DNA of 18,591 nucleotides. It comes from DHVE2 group archaeon. Its GTDB lineage: Archaea > Thermoplasmatota > Thermoplasmata > Thermoplasmatales > Aciduliprofundaceae. The translations under genes were made by a program, and so were the position numbers. This document shows positions 1 through 9,083 of this stretch, one piece after another (position 1 is the stretch's first letter; every line of letters begins with the position of its first letter). The stretch is taken from positions 1 through 18,591 of the forward strand of contig JALWEL010000010.1 in NCBI GenBank assembly GCA_027014065.1, written 5' to 3'. The notes beneath the pieces are model-generated. The model was not told where the DNA came from. It made no database searches and worked only from the letters and a program-made list of their open reading frames with translations.

Positions 1-40
1 CTATCAGCCGGGTGCTCCAACCATGCTAAGCTACGGCCCC
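1..40 (-). tRNA. tRNA-Ile (GAT anticodon), 5' part only; continues beyond the window start
   Basis: Read on the minus strand from position 40, the sequence gives acceptor strand GGGGCCG, then TA, a D-arm GCTT...GAGC with the GGTTGG loop, anticodon-stem strand CCCGG and loop CTGATAG. The anticodon GAT lies at positions 5-3, which reads isoleucine ATC codons. The anticodon-stem 3' strand, T-arm and acceptor 3' strand fall outside the window, so the gene is partial and pairing of the acceptor cannot be checked. A TATA-like element about 30 bp upstream on the minus strand supports expression. An intron after position 37 cannot be excluded. Confidence 0.85.
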
Positions 41-64
41 GTGGTTGGGCATATAATTTTGCAA

Positions 65-75
65 TATTTAAATTT
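65..75 (-). promoter_or_regulatory. TATA box of tRNA-Ile
   Basis: The minus-strand sequence aaatttaaata is centred about 30 bp upstream of the tRNA-Ile 5' end, which allows a start a few bases before the mature end. It is divergent from the tRNA-Lys promoter. The assignment rests on spacing and AT content only. Confidence 0.5.
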
Positions 76-120
76 TATTGGGAGGCGCGAGGCAAATAAA
101 AATCCCGACCTAGGATAAAC

Positions 121-130
121 TTTATATATA
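121..130 (+). promoter_or_regulatory. TATA box of tRNA-Lys, probably also of the rpoH-nusA operon
   Basis: The sequence tttatatata is centred near 126 and predicts a start near 152, giving a leader of about 8 nt before the tRNA. No comparable TATA element is visible between the tRNA and rpoH. This box is therefore the nearest recognisable promoter for the polymerase operon as well (inference). Confidence 0.65.
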
Positions 131-159
131 ACCCGCTAATGTCCGAACATAGCGCCGAT

Positions 160-233
160 GGGCCTGTAGCTCAGCTTGGTAGAGCACCTGGCTTTTAACC
201 AGGTGGTCCGGGGTTCGATTCCCCGCAGGCCCG
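160..233 (+). tRNA. tRNA-Lys (TTT anticodon)
   Basis: A complete cloverleaf is visible. The acceptor GGGCCTG pairs with CAGGCCC, the D-arm is GCTC...GAGC, the anticodon stem CCTGG/CCAGG encloses loop CTTTTAA with anticodon TTT at 194-196, and the T-arm CGGGG/CCCCG encloses TTCGATT. The discriminator is G at 233. CCA is not encoded and there is no intron. The 3' end lies only 22 bp before the rpoH start codon, so tRNA processing would release the 5' end of the polymerase mRNA if the two are co-transcribed. Confidence 0.97.
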
Positions 234-255
234 TGCCTCATGAGGTGATGAAAAG

Positions 256-507
256 ATGAAATTCAACGTGCTCGAGCACGAGCTTGTTCCGGAGCATTAT
301 TTGGTTCCAGCGGAGGAAGAGGAACAAATTTTAAAAGAGATGAAGGTGAAAAAGGAGAACCTTCCTAAGATAAGGAAGAGCGACCCCGTACTCAGAGTTT
401 TGGAGAGGAAATACGGACATATACCCGTGGGGAGTTTGATAAAAATTGTAAGGAACAGTCCCACCGCGGGAAGGATTGTGGTGTATAGAGTGGTGATAAG
501 GGATTAA
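256..507 (+). CDS. rpoH: DNA-directed RNA polymerase subunit H
   Basis: This 83-residue protein is the archaeal RpoH, matching the C-terminal domain of eukaryotic Rpb5. It has the family-typical opening (FNVLEHELVPEH), a central acidic stretch, the RKSDPVLRVL segment at about 40-49 and the closing SPTAGRIVVYRVV strand region at about 68-80. It is a small subunit that binds at the polymerase jaw. The start is supported by an AGGTGATG ribosome binding site about 8 nt upstream. It is the first protein gene of the polymerase operon, as in most archaea, and lies 12 bp before rpoB. Length is normal for the family. Confidence 0.97.
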   Translation: MKFNVLEHELVPEHYLVPAEEEEQILKEMKVKKENLPKIRKSDPVLRVLERKYGHIPVGSLIKIVRNSPTAGRIVVYRVVIRD

Positions 508-519
508 AGGTGAAGAAAT

Positions 520-3500
520 ATGCGCGCAATTGTTGATACCCTGTTTAAAAAGAGTGTTGTAAATCACCATATCGCTTCGTACAACGACCTCATACCTACG
601 CCCGACAATGTAAACAGTATAATGCAGCAGATTGTTGACACAACCAAGGTCACAGACGAGGATCCACCGGGAATGATGACCCTTGACCATACGAAAACAG
701 GAGGCAAGAGAATAAGACTCATATTCGGAAGAGTGGGTGAGAACGGAGAAATAGACAAAAATATGCAACCAACAATAACCATCGGGAAGCCGGAAATAAA
801 AGAAGCCACAGGGGCTACTGTTCAAATCACACCCATGGAGGCTAGATTGAGAGATATGAGCTACCTCGCACCCCTCTATCTCTATGTGACGGTTGAAGAA
901 TGCGATTCCGATGGTAGATGCACAGAGAAGGAGCCAGAAAAGATAAAGATTGGAGATTTTCCGGTGATGGTGAAATCGAAGATATGCACCATTCACGAGG
1001 ACAACATAGATAGCTACTTAGATGAAATTTCCAAGGACAAATCCATACTCAACTGGCCATACCGGAAGAAATTGCAGTATGTTGGCGAAGATCCAGATGA
1101 TTCCGGCGGCTATTTCATAGTCGGTGGAAGTGAGAGGGCTCTGATTTCTTTGGAGGACCTGGCGCCAAATAGGGTTTTAGTGGAGAAGGAAGAGAAGTAC
1201 AACACGGTTATAGAAGTGGCAAAGGTGTTCTCGCAGAGAGGAGGATACAGAGCTCTAACGACCATTGAAAAGAAGGCCGACGGAATCCTCATGGTCTCTG
1301 TTCCTGCCGTAGCGGGATCAATACCCCTCGTGATAATAATGAAAGCCCTCGGGCTAGAGAGGGACGATGAAATTTACAAAGCGATAGTGAGCCACGAGAA
1401 GATGAGCGTCATAGTGATGGCAAACATCGAAGAGGTGGAAAATAAAGATGTATATCCCCCCAATGGAATAAGGACACAGAAAGATGCGATAGATTATCTG
1501 GAAAAAAGGTTCGCCGCCGGTCAGGCAAAGGAATACAGAGAGAAGAAAATTGCCCAGATTTTAGACATCTCTCTACTTCCGCACTTAGGAGTGAGCAAGG
1601 AAGATAGGTTGAAGAAGGCCTATTATCTGGGAAGAATGGCCCGCCGGGTCCTCGAGTTGCACTTAGGATTGAGGAAGGAGGACGATAAGGATCACCTTTC
1701 CAACAAGAGATTGAAACTCTCCGGAGATCTCTTGGAAGAATTGTTCAGAACTGCATTCGACGCTTTGATGAAAGACCTGAAATACCAATTGGAGAGGACG
1801 TACAATCGCAAGAAAGGAATTCGCGTTCGAGCCGCAGTTCGTCAGGACGTGCTTACGCAGAAGATAATGCACGCAATGAGCACCGGCAACTGGGTTGGCG
1901 GGAGAACCGGAGTTTCCCAGCTTTTGGATAGAACTTCCCACATGAGCACACTCAGCCACCTTAGGCGCGTTATTTCGCCGTTAACGCGCTCGCAACCACA
2001 CTTCGAAGCGAGAGATCTCCACCCGACCCAGTGGGGAAGGTTGTGCCCCAACGAGACCCCGGAGGGACAAAATTGCGGTCTGGTGAAGAACGCAGCGTTG
2101 ATAATCGACGTGGCGGAAGGCTATCCAGAGGAGAACGTGGAGAAAATATTGAAATCCTTAGGATTGAAGCACATGGATGTTGAGAGGGAAGGTTTCTCGA
2201 GAGTGTACTTGAACGGGAACTTAGTTGGGTATGTAAAGGATGGAGGAGAACTCACAAATGAACTGAGGGCAAGGAGAAGAAAGGGCTTGATCTCCGACCA
2301 AATAAACGTGAGATTCGACGAATCAACCAACGAGGTCATAATCAACAGCGACAGAGGAAGAATAAGGAGACCTCTGCTCGTTGTGGAGAATGGGAGAATT
2401 AAGTACGACGCAAAGATACGCGAGCGCCTGCGGCAGGGAAAGATGACCGTTGAGGATCTGGTGAGAGAAGGAATCGTAGAATGGATAGATGCAGAAGAGG
2501 AGGAAAACGCATACATCGCCGTTTACGCTTACGATGTGCCCGAAAGATGCCCCCATTGCGGTAGGGTTTTGGGAAGAAACGATGTTGAGTGGGTGAATCC
2601 CGGAGAAGAGGATGTGGTGCTCAAGTGCAAGCATTGCGGCCACACTTTTGAAGTTCCATCGCTTCTCACCAAGGAGCATACCCACCTCGAAATCGATCCT
2701 ATGCTGATTTTAGGTGCAATTGCGGGATGCATCCCTTATCCGCATCACAACGCATCTCCCCGTATAACCATGGGGGCAGCCATGATGAAGCAATCGCTGG
2801 GACTTCCGGCGGCGAATTATCGACGCAGGCCGGATACTCGCGGTCATCTACTGCACTATCCCCAAGCACCTCTGGTGAAAACAAAGACCATGGACTTCGT
2901 TAATTTCACAAAGAGGCCTGCCGGGCAGAATGCAGTTGTTGCGGTCATTTCATATCACGGATACAACATGCAGGATGCAATAGTAATGAATAAGGCCTCT
3001 GTGGAAAGAGGATTCGGAAGGAGCACATTCTTCAGAACGTACAAGAGCGAAGAAAGGAGATATCCGGGAGGACAAGAGGATCGCTTTGAAATTCCGAGCC
3101 CTGATGTCAGAGGGGCAATGACCGAGGACGCGTATCGTCTTCTCAACGAAGATGGAATAATCGCTCCAGAAGTTTACGTGAAGGGCGGAGATGTGCTAAT
3201 CGGGAAGACCTCACCACCAAGATTCTTGGACGAGGAGATGGAGCTTCTCGGACCTCAAAAGAGAAGGGAGAGTAGCGTTACAATGCGACCTGAGGAAGAA
3301 GGATGGGTGGACTCAGTTCTTCTCACCGTGAGCGAGAACAACTCCCGTTTGGTGAAGGTTAAGGTTCGAGATGAACGCATTCCCGAGTTAGGAGATAAGT
3401 TCGCATCGAGACACGGGCAGAAGGGCGTGGTGGGTGCAATAGTCCCTCAGGAAGATATGCCATTCACCGAGAGCGGCATTATTCCCGATTTGATTGTCAA

Positions 3501-4134
3501 CCCCCACGGAATCCCCTCGAGAATGACCGTGGGCCACGTTTTGGAGATGATTGGCGGAAAAGTTGGCTCATTGGAAGGAAGATTCATAGACGCCACAGCA
3601 TTCAGCGGAGAGCCCGAAAAAGCATTGAGAGAGGCTCTGGTTAGGCATGGATTCAAATACACCGGAAGGGAAACCATGTACGATGGCATAACCGGAAGGA
3701 AAATAGAGGCAGATATATTCGTTGGCGTGATTTATTATCAGAAATTGCATCACATGGTGGCGGGCAAGTTCCATGCGAGGTCTCGCGGCCCCGTGCAGAT
3801 TCTCACTAGACAACCCACCGAAGGGCGTAGCAGGCTCGGAGGACTCAGGTTCGGAGAAATGGAGAGAGATACTCTGATTGGTCATGGCGCAGCCATGGTG
3901 ATCAAAGATCGTTTGCTTGACAATTCAGACGGTACGATTCTTTACGTTTGCGGCAATCCAGACTGCGGACATATAGCCATTTACGACCGCAAGAAAGGAA
4001 TACTGAGATGCCCCGTTTGCGGCAACACCACCAATATATATCCGATTGAAACCAGCTACGCGTTCAAACTGATGAGAGATGAGCTGGCGTCGCTTGGAGT
4101 CATAATGCGATTAAGGGTAGGTGATATGAAATGA
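520..4134 (+). CDS. rpoB: DNA-directed RNA polymerase subunit B (fused, single chain)
   Basis: This 1204-residue second-largest polymerase subunit corresponds to Rpb2 and bacterial beta. Visible landmarks in order are GGYFIVGGSERALISLEDLAPN near residue 200, HPTQWGRLCPNETPEG at about 501-516, a zinc-binding pair of CxxC (C677/C680 and C703/C706), HHNASPR at 742-748, the GDKFASRHGQKG active-site motif at 958-969, and a C-terminal clamp zinc site (C1144, C1149, C1164, C1167). B is fused, as in Thermoplasma and Thermococcales, rather than split into B' and B'' as in many methanogens and haloarchaea. An AGGTGA site precedes the ATG. The 3' end overlaps rpoA1 by 4 bp (ATGA), which suggests translational coupling. 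Confidence 0.98.
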   Translation: MRAIVDTLFKKSVVNHHIASYNDLIPTPDNVNSIMQQIVDTTKVTDEDPPGMMTLDHTKTGGKRIRLIFGRVGENGEIDKNMQPTITIGKPEIKEATGATVQITPMEARLRDMSYLAPLYLYVTVEECDSDGRCTEKEPEKIKIGDFPVMVKSKICTIHEDNIDSYLDEISKDKSILNWPYRKKLQYVGEDPDDSGGYFIVGGSERALISLEDLAPNRVLVEKEEKYNTVIEVAKVFSQRGGYRALTTIEKKADGILMVSVPAVAGSIPLVIIMKALGLERDDEIYKAIVSHEKMSVIVMANIEEVENKDVYPPNGIRTQKDAIDYLEKRFAAGQAKEYREKKIAQILDISLLPHLGVSKEDRLKKAYYLGRMARRVLELHLGLRKEDDKDHLSNKRLKLSGDLLEELFRTAFDALMKDLKYQLERTYNRKKGIRVRAAVRQDVLTQKIMHAMSTGNWVGGRTGVSQLLDRTSHMSTLSHLRRVISPLTRSQPHFEARDLHPTQWGRLCPNETPEGQNCGLVKNAALIIDVAEGYPEENVEKILKSLGLKHMDVEREGFSRVYLNGNLVGYVKDGGELTNELRARRRKGLISDQINVRFDESTNEVIINSDRGRIRRPLLVVENGRIKYDAKIRERLRQGKMTVEDLVREGIVEWIDAEEEENAYIAVYAYDVPERCPHCGRVLGRNDVEWVNPGEEDVVLKCKHCGHTFEVPSLLTKEHTHLEIDPMLILGAIAGCIPYPHHNASPRITMGAAMMKQSLGLPAANYRRRPDTRGHLLHYPQAPLVKTKTMDFVNFTKRPAGQNAVVAVISYHGYNMQDAIVMNKASVERGFGRSTFFRTYKSEERRYPGGQEDRFEIPSPDVRGAMTEDAYRLLNEDGIIAPEVYVKGGDVLIGKTSPPRFLDEEMELLGPQKRRESSVTMRPEEEGWVDSVLLTVSENNSRLVKVKVRDERIPELGDKFASRHGQKGVVGAIVPQEDMPFTESGIIPDLIVNPHGIPSRMTVGHVLEMIGGKVGSLEGRFIDATAFSGEPEKALREALVRHGFKYTGRETMYDGITGRKIEADIFVGVIYYQKLHHMVAGKFHARSRGPVQILTRQPTEGRSRLGGLRFGEMERDTLIGHGAAMVIKDRLLDNSDGTILYVCGNPDCGHIAIYDRKKGILRCPVCGNTTNIYPIETSYAFKLMRDELASLGVIMRLRVGDMK

Positions 4135-6818
4135 GAGCCTTCGGAATTACCAAGAGGATCAACTCCATAAAGTTCGCACTTCTTTCGCCAGAAGAGATCA
4201 GAAAAATGAGTGCCGTGAAGGTCATAACCGCAGACACGTATGACGATGATGGCTTTCCTATAGATAAGGGACTTATGGATCTTCATATGGGAGTAATAGA
4301 ACCCGGGTTGAGATGCAAGACCTGCGGCGGCAAGGTAGACGAGTGTCCAGGGCACTTCGGGCATATCGAATTAGCGATGCCCGTGGTCCACGTGGGATTT
4401 GTGAAAAACATTAAAAATTATTTGGATGCTACGTGCAGCGAGTGCGGGAGAATAAAACTGAAAGATGAAGAAATCGAGATTTACAAGCAGAAGATTGAAG
4501 AAGCAAAAGCAATGGGCGCTTCCCCCATGCAGCTTTTCGTCATATACAAGAAGATAATTGACGAGGCTGCTTCCCGCCCCATATGTCCCCATTGCGGCGC
4601 CGAGCAGAAGAAAATTGCTCTGGATAAGCCCACAACGTTCAGGGAAGAGGGAAGAAAGCTCACACCGAAGGAAGTGAGGGAGCGCTTGGAGAGAATTCCT
4701 GACGAGGATCTTCCACTTTTGGGCATTAATCCGGAAACTGCAAGGCCCGAGTGGATGATATTAACCGTTCTCCCAGTTCCTCCCGTGAACATGAGGCCCA
4801 CCATAACCTTGGAAACTGGAGAGAGGAGCGAAGATGATCTCACGCACAAATTGGTGGATATAATCAGGATTAATCAGAGGTTGAGGGAGAACAGAGACAG
4901 CGGAGCTCCGCAGCTAATTATCGAAGATTTGTGGGAGTTACTGCAGTATCACGTTACCACTTATTTCGATAACCAAACCGCCGGAATTCCGCCCGCGAGG
5001 CACAGGAGCGGAAGACCTCTCAAAACGATAGTGCAGAGATTGAAAGGCAAAGAAGGACGATTCAGATCAAACCTTTCGGGTAAGCGCGTTAATTTCTCCT
5101 CGAGAACGGTGATATCGCCTGAGCCATTCCTCTCGATAAACGAGGTGGGCGTGCCCGAGAAGGCGGCCAGAGAGCTAACGGTTCCAATTGCAGTTACGGA
5201 GCAAAACATAGAGAAGATGAGGGAAATAGTTCTTAGGGGTCCGAATCCGAAGAAAGAGGATGGGAAATACGTGCCGGGCGCAAATTACGTGATTCGCTCA
5301 GACGGGAGAAGAATAAAGATAACCGAGACAAACGCGGAGAACGTGGCCAAAAAGCTGGAAGTGGGCTGGGTCGTTGAGAGGCATATGACCAACGGGGATA
5401 TAGTGCTGTTCAACAGACAGCCATCGTTGCACAGAATGAGCATGATGGGTCATCTCGTCAAAGTGATGCCATACAGAACCTTTAGATTCAATTTAGCCGT
5501 CTGCCCACCTTACAACGCGGACTTCGACGGAGATGAAATGAATCTCCACGTGATACAGGGAGAAGAGGCGAGGGCGGAAGCGAAAATATTGATGCTGGTG
5601 CAGGAGCATGTTCTATCTCCGAGATTCGGAGGTCCCATTATCGGAGGAATTCACGACCACATAACCGCAATGTTTCTGTTGACACACAACAATCCCAAAT
5701 TCACAAAGGAGCAGGCCATACATCTACTTTCATATTTGAACTATGACACTCTCCCAGAACCACACATTGAGAAGGGTAAAGAGTATTTCTACGGGAAAGA
5801 TCTCTTTTCTCTCATTCTGCCCAAGGGACTGAACATGGAGTTCAAGAGCAAAATATGCGATCCATCCGTATGCGGAGGAAAATGCGTGTTCGATAAATGC
5901 CCCATCGACGCTTACGTCGTAATTCGCGACGGAAAATTGGTGGCCGGAACCATAGATGAGAATGCAATTGGTTCCTTCAAAGGGAAGCTATTGGACAGAA
6001 TTGCAAAGATGGGAAGCGGTATGGTTCGGGAATTTATCGACAATCTCACCCGTTTGGCTGTAGGAGTCATTTCATACATTGGGTTCACCACGGGTATCGA
6101 CGACGAAGATATACCCGAAGACGCAAAGCTACAGATTATGAGCGTCATCGAAGAGGCGGAGAAGAAAGTGGAAAAACTCATCGATTCTTACCGCAAAGGA
6201 CAATTGCAGCCCGCGCCTGGTAGAAGCTTGGAAGAGACTTTGGAGATGGAAATAATGGGTGTTCTCGCAAAAGCGAGAGACGAAGCTGGTAAAATATCCG
6301 CCAGATACCTCGGTCTCGAGAATCCGTCGGTTATAATGGCAAGGAGCGGAGCCAGGGCATCCATGCTCAACCTATCCCAGATGGCCGGCTCGATTGGTCA
6401 ACAATCCGTTCGAGGTCAGAGATTGCATCGCGGTTATCAGGACCGCACTCTCCCGCATTTCAAGCGCGGAGATTTAGGTGCCAAAGCTCGCGGATTCGTG
6501 GAATCTTCGTACAAAAAAGGTTTGACTCCCACCGAGTATTTCTTCCATTCCATGGGCGGTCGAGAAGGTTTGGTAGATACGGCAGTAAGAACATCTCGCT
6601 CAGGATACATGCAGAGAAGATTGATAAATGCGCTGGAAGACCTGAAGGTGCGCGAGGATCGCGTAGTCGTGGACACCGGAGGAAACATCATCCAGTTCAA
6701 ATACGGAGAAGATGGAATCGACCCCACGAGGAGCAGCTGGGGTGAAAACATCGACATGGAGGAAATATTGACCGACCTGTTTGGAGAGGAATATTTGCTC
6801 AGGAGGAGGAAAAAATGA
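4131..6818 (+). CDS. rpoA1: DNA-directed RNA polymerase subunit A'
   Basis: This 895-residue chain is the N-terminal two thirds of the archaeal largest subunit. Clamp zinc ligands are visible as C62, C65, C72 and H75, and a second zinc site has C102, C105, C152 and C155. The catalytic magnesium motif NADFDGD lies at 462-468, with D464, D466 and D468 as the metal ligands. Downstream are the QMAGSIGQQSVRGQR segment and the LTPTEYFFHSMGGREG region leading into the bridge helix. The chain ends at the normal A'/A'' split point with a basic RRRKK tail. It overlaps rpoB by 4 bp upstream and rpoA2 by 4 bp downstream. Length is typical for A'. Confidence 0.98.
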   Translation: MRAFGITKRINSIKFALLSPEEIRKMSAVKVITADTYDDDGFPIDKGLMDLHMGVIEPGLRCKTCGGKVDECPGHFGHIELAMPVVHVGFVKNIKNYLDATCSECGRIKLKDEEIEIYKQKIEEAKAMGASPMQLFVIYKKIIDEAASRPICPHCGAEQKKIALDKPTTFREEGRKLTPKEVRERLERIPDEDLPLLGINPETARPEWMILTVLPVPPVNMRPTITLETGERSEDDLTHKLVDIIRINQRLRENRDSGAPQLIIEDLWELLQYHVTTYFDNQTAGIPPARHRSGRPLKTIVQRLKGKEGRFRSNLSGKRVNFSSRTVISPEPFLSINEVGVPEKAARELTVPIAVTEQNIEKMREIVLRGPNPKKEDGKYVPGANYVIRSDGRRIKITETNAENVAKKLEVGWVVERHMTNGDIVLFNRQPSLHRMSMMGHLVKVMPYRTFRFNLAVCPPYNADFDGDEMNLHVIQGEEARAEAKILMLVQEHVLSPRFGGPIIGGIHDHITAMFLLTHNNPKFTKEQAIHLLSYLNYDTLPEPHIEKGKEYFYGKDLFSLILPKGLNMEFKSKICDPSVCGGKCVFDKCPIDAYVVIRDGKLVAGTIDENAIGSFKGKLLDRIAKMGSGMVREFIDNLTRLAVGVISYIGFTTGIDDEDIPEDAKLQIMSVIEEAEKKVEKLIDSYRKGQLQPAPGRSLEETLEMEIMGVLAKARDEAGKISARYLGLENPSVIMARSGARASMLNLSQMAGSIGQQSVRGQRLHRGYQDRTLPHFKRGDLGAKARGFVESSYKKGLTPTEYFFHSMGGREGLVDTAVRTSRSGYMQRRLINALEDLKVREDRVVVDTGGNIIQFKYGEDGIDPTRSSWGENIDMEEILTDLFGEEYLLRRRKK

Positions 6819-8362
6819 CCGAGAAATTAGCGCTTATCTGGAAGGACAAACTGAGTAACGTGGAGAGCATAAAACTCAACGCACCCATATACTATGCGGT
6901 GGATTTCCCGGTAAAGTTAGAAGCTCCGTTCTACGCGTACATAACCCTGAAGGGAAAGGAGGCAAACTACCGATTGAAAATATCTGAGGTGAAGGATTAC
7001 GAGCCCCTCGACGGAATACTGAAAAGAACAACAAAAAATTTAAAAACTTTGCTTAAGATAGAAGAGGTTCAGGAAATCGCTTCAATACCCCTCTACGAGT
7101 TCAAAAAAGAGAGCGGCGAGGAGATAAAAAGAGTATCAAAGTACTCTTACGGAATACTCATAGAGCATGGAGAAGTCTCCATCGAAAAGTTCAGAGAAAT
7201 GCGGCCTCGCGAGAAAGAAATTTTCGAGATGGCAAAAAAAGATCACGGAGTGGAGCTTCCGTTCTCTATAGTGGAAAAAATCGCAAAAACCGAGGAAGAG
7301 TACAGCATGAAGAAAACAGAGCTTAAAAGGTTGATTGCAAGGGTTGTGGAAGTTTACCGCAAGAGATTGGTGGATCCGTATGAGGCGGTGGGTATAATAG
7401 CCGCTCAAAGTATTGGAGAGCCAGGTACACAGATGACCCTGAGAACTTTCCACTACGCCGGCGTGGCGGAAATGAACGTTACCCTCGGTTTGCCGAGATT
7501 GATAGAAATTGTGGATGCGCGCCGTGACCCATCCACGCCCATGATGACCATATATCTCCGTGAAGACTTGAGATACAGCGAAGACGCTGCCAGAGATGTG
7601 GCGAAGAAAATAGAGAGTACCACAATCAAAGATGTGGCCGATGTCATAACGAATATCACGGATATGTCAGTGGTCATAAGGCCCAACATGGCCGAGATGG
7701 AAAACAGGGGCGTGAGAAAAGAAGACATCGTGGAGAATCTTGCTAAGATAAAGGTTAAAAGCGTGGTGGAAGTTGTGGGCGATGACATAAAATTAAAGCT
7801 CTCCGAGCCTTCGTATAAGAATCTAAATCGCCTCGCCAACGAGATCAGAATGCTGAATCTGAAAGGAATAAAAGGAATAGAAAGGGCCATCGTGAGAAAG
7901 GGTAAGGACAACGGAGAATGGGTTATTTACACTCAAGGCTCAAATCTTAGGGACGTGCTAAACTTAGATGAAGTGGACGGAAAAAGGGTAAGGACGAACA
8001 ATATCATTGAAATTGCGGACGTGCTCGGAATAGAGGCAGCAAGGAATTCGATAATAAACGAAGCTCTGGACACACTTCACCAGCAGGGTTTGAGCGTGGA
8101 CATGCGCCACATGATGCTCGTAGCGGACATGATGACCTACAACGGCCATGTGGAAGCAATAGGACGCCATGGCGTGGCCGGGCAGAAAGAGAGCGTGCTT
8201 GCAAGAGCGGCGTTCGAAATCACGTCCAAGCATCTACTTGCTGCGGGCGTGACCGGCGAGGTTGACGAACTCAAAGGTGTGGCTGAAAACATAATCGTGG
8301 GACAGCCCGTAACGCTCGGAACGGGCGCAGTTGTGCTGATTTACAAACCAAAGAAGAGGTGA
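6815..8362 (+). CDS. rpoA2: DNA-directed RNA polymerase subunit A'' with long N-terminal extension
   Basis: This 515-residue protein is the C-terminal part of the largest subunit. The trigger-loop region is unmistakable (DPYEAVGIIAAQSIGEPGTQ from residue 187, then MTLRTFHYAG), followed by GLPRLIEIVDAR and the C-terminal GRHGVAGQKESVLARAAFE. From memory of the family, A'' is usually about 390 residues with this motif near residue 60, so roughly 120-145 N-terminal residues are extra. Conventional A'' sequence seems to begin near ELPFSIVEKI at about 147. The extension looks like beta strands followed by charged helices; I do not recognise it. It is in frame, overlaps the rpoA1 stop by ATGA, and has a ggaggaggaaaaa site upstream, so a mis-called start is unlikely. 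Confidence 0.96.
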   Translation: MTEKLALIWKDKLSNVESIKLNAPIYYAVDFPVKLEAPFYAYITLKGKEANYRLKISEVKDYEPLDGILKRTTKNLKTLLKIEEVQEIASIPLYEFKKESGEEIKRVSKYSYGILIEHGEVSIEKFREMRPREKEIFEMAKKDHGVELPFSIVEKIAKTEEEYSMKKTELKRLIARVVEVYRKRLVDPYEAVGIIAAQSIGEPGTQMTLRTFHYAGVAEMNVTLGLPRLIEIVDARRDPSTPMMTIYLREDLRYSEDAARDVAKKIESTTIKDVADVITNITDMSVVIRPNMAEMENRGVRKEDIVENLAKIKVKSVVEVVGDDIKLKLSEPSYKNLNRLANEIRMLNLKGIKGIERAIVRKGKDNGEWVIYTQGSNLRDVLNLDEVDGKRVRTNNIIEIADVLGIEAARNSIINEALDTLHQQGLSVDMRHMMLVADMMTYNGHVEAIGRHGVAGQKESVLARAAFEITSKHLLAAGVTGEVDELKGVAENIIVGQPVTLGTGAVVLIYKPKKR

Positions 8363-8367
8363 GATGA

Positions 8368-8646
8368 ATGAACAAAGAAGCGCTTGCAAAAGAACTTAAA
8401 AAGGTTATACAGACCGGGAAGATATACATTGGTATAAAGCAGGCAAAGAAAGCGATAAAGAACGGAGAGGCAAAGCTCATAGTGGTGGCAAACAATGCTC
8501 CCGAAGAATTAAAGACAGATGTTCCAATGGTAAAGTTTGATGGAGATGGCTTCGAGTTAGGTGCGCTCTGCGGGAAGCCCTTCAGCGTGTCAGTGGTCAC
8601 AATCATTTCAGAGGGCGAAGGGAAACTGGTAAGCATGGTGAAGTAG
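8368..8646 (+). CDS. rpl30e: Large ribosomal subunit protein eL30 (L30e)
   Basis: This 92-residue protein has the L30e/L7Ae-fold signature: a helical N-terminus, the GIKQAKKAIKNGEAKLIVVA segment at about 22-41, NNAPEEL, and a C-terminal ELGALCGKPFSVSVVTI stretch. It is a ribosomal large-subunit protein that binds a kink-turn-like RNA. The start is set by a GAGGTGAG site that overlaps the rpoA2 stop codon. The position between rpoA2 and nusA is the classic archaeal order, so identity is supported by both sequence and synteny. Confidence 0.96.
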   Translation: MNKEALAKELKKVIQTGKIYIGIKQAKKAIKNGEAKLIVVANNAPEELKTDVPMVKFDGDGFELGALCGKPFSVSVVTIISEGEGKLVSMVK

Positions 8647-8648
8647 GT

Positions 8649-9071
8649 ATGAACATAAAGTTGAACGCACAGACACTTAGGTACATCTCCATATTCGAAG
8701 CTGCTACCAACGCAGAGGTCAAAGACTGTATCGAGTGGGATAATTCAATAGTGTTCGTTGTGCAACCGCATAACATAAAGAGGGTACTTCAAAACAAAGG
8801 GGAAAAAATACAAACTCTCAGAAAGATGCTGCAGAAAAACGTAATAGTGGTGGAGTTCTCCCCAGACATATCTAAATTCGCGTACAACATATTCAGAAGG
8901 TACAACGTTAAAAACGTGAAGGTGAACAACGAAGATGGGCAGTTCAACATAGTGGTTTACGTGGATCCCAGGGAGAAAGCAAGGGCCATCGGAAGAGGAG
9001 GAAACAATCTAAAATTGGCAAAGGAAATCATAGGAAGGCAGTTTCCTCTGAAAAATCTTATAATAATGTGA
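8649..9071 (+). CDS. nusA: NusA-like transcription termination/antitermination factor (two KH domains)
   Basis: This 140-residue archaeal NusA consists only of the two KH domains, without the bacterial N-terminal polymerase-binding and S1 domains. The second KH has the intact RNA-binding loop GRGG at 115-118 inside ARAIGRGGNNLKLAKEI; the first has a degenerate loop around NKGEK at 49-53. It is expected to bind nascent RNA and act with the polymerase encoded upstream. The ATG is 2 bp after the rpl30e stop. In many archaea rps12 and rps7 come next; here a small RAM-like ORF follows instead. Confidence 0.95.
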   Translation: MNIKLNAQTLRYISIFEAATNAEVKDCIEWDNSIVFVVQPHNIKRVLQNKGEKIQTLRKMLQKNVIVVEFSPDISKFAYNIFRRYNVKNVKVNNEDGQFNIVVYVDPREKARAIGRGGNNLKLAKEIIGRQFPLKNLIIM

Positions 9072-9083
9072 AGAGGTGAGAAG

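Noticed and set aside
331..996. Long minus-strand reading frame opposite rpoH/rpoB (221 codons), and many others opposite rpoB, rpoA1 and rpoA2
   Set aside because: The proteins have low-complexity, Ser/Phe/Cys-rich composition typical of antisense frames. They have no ribosome site or TATA box and lie opposite strongly conserved genes.
7029..7050. TATA-like tract (aaaaaatttaaaaac) inside rpoA2 as an internal promoter
   Set aside because: It encodes conserved-looking lysine/leucine codons in a real gene, and no start codon or gene lies at the right distance.
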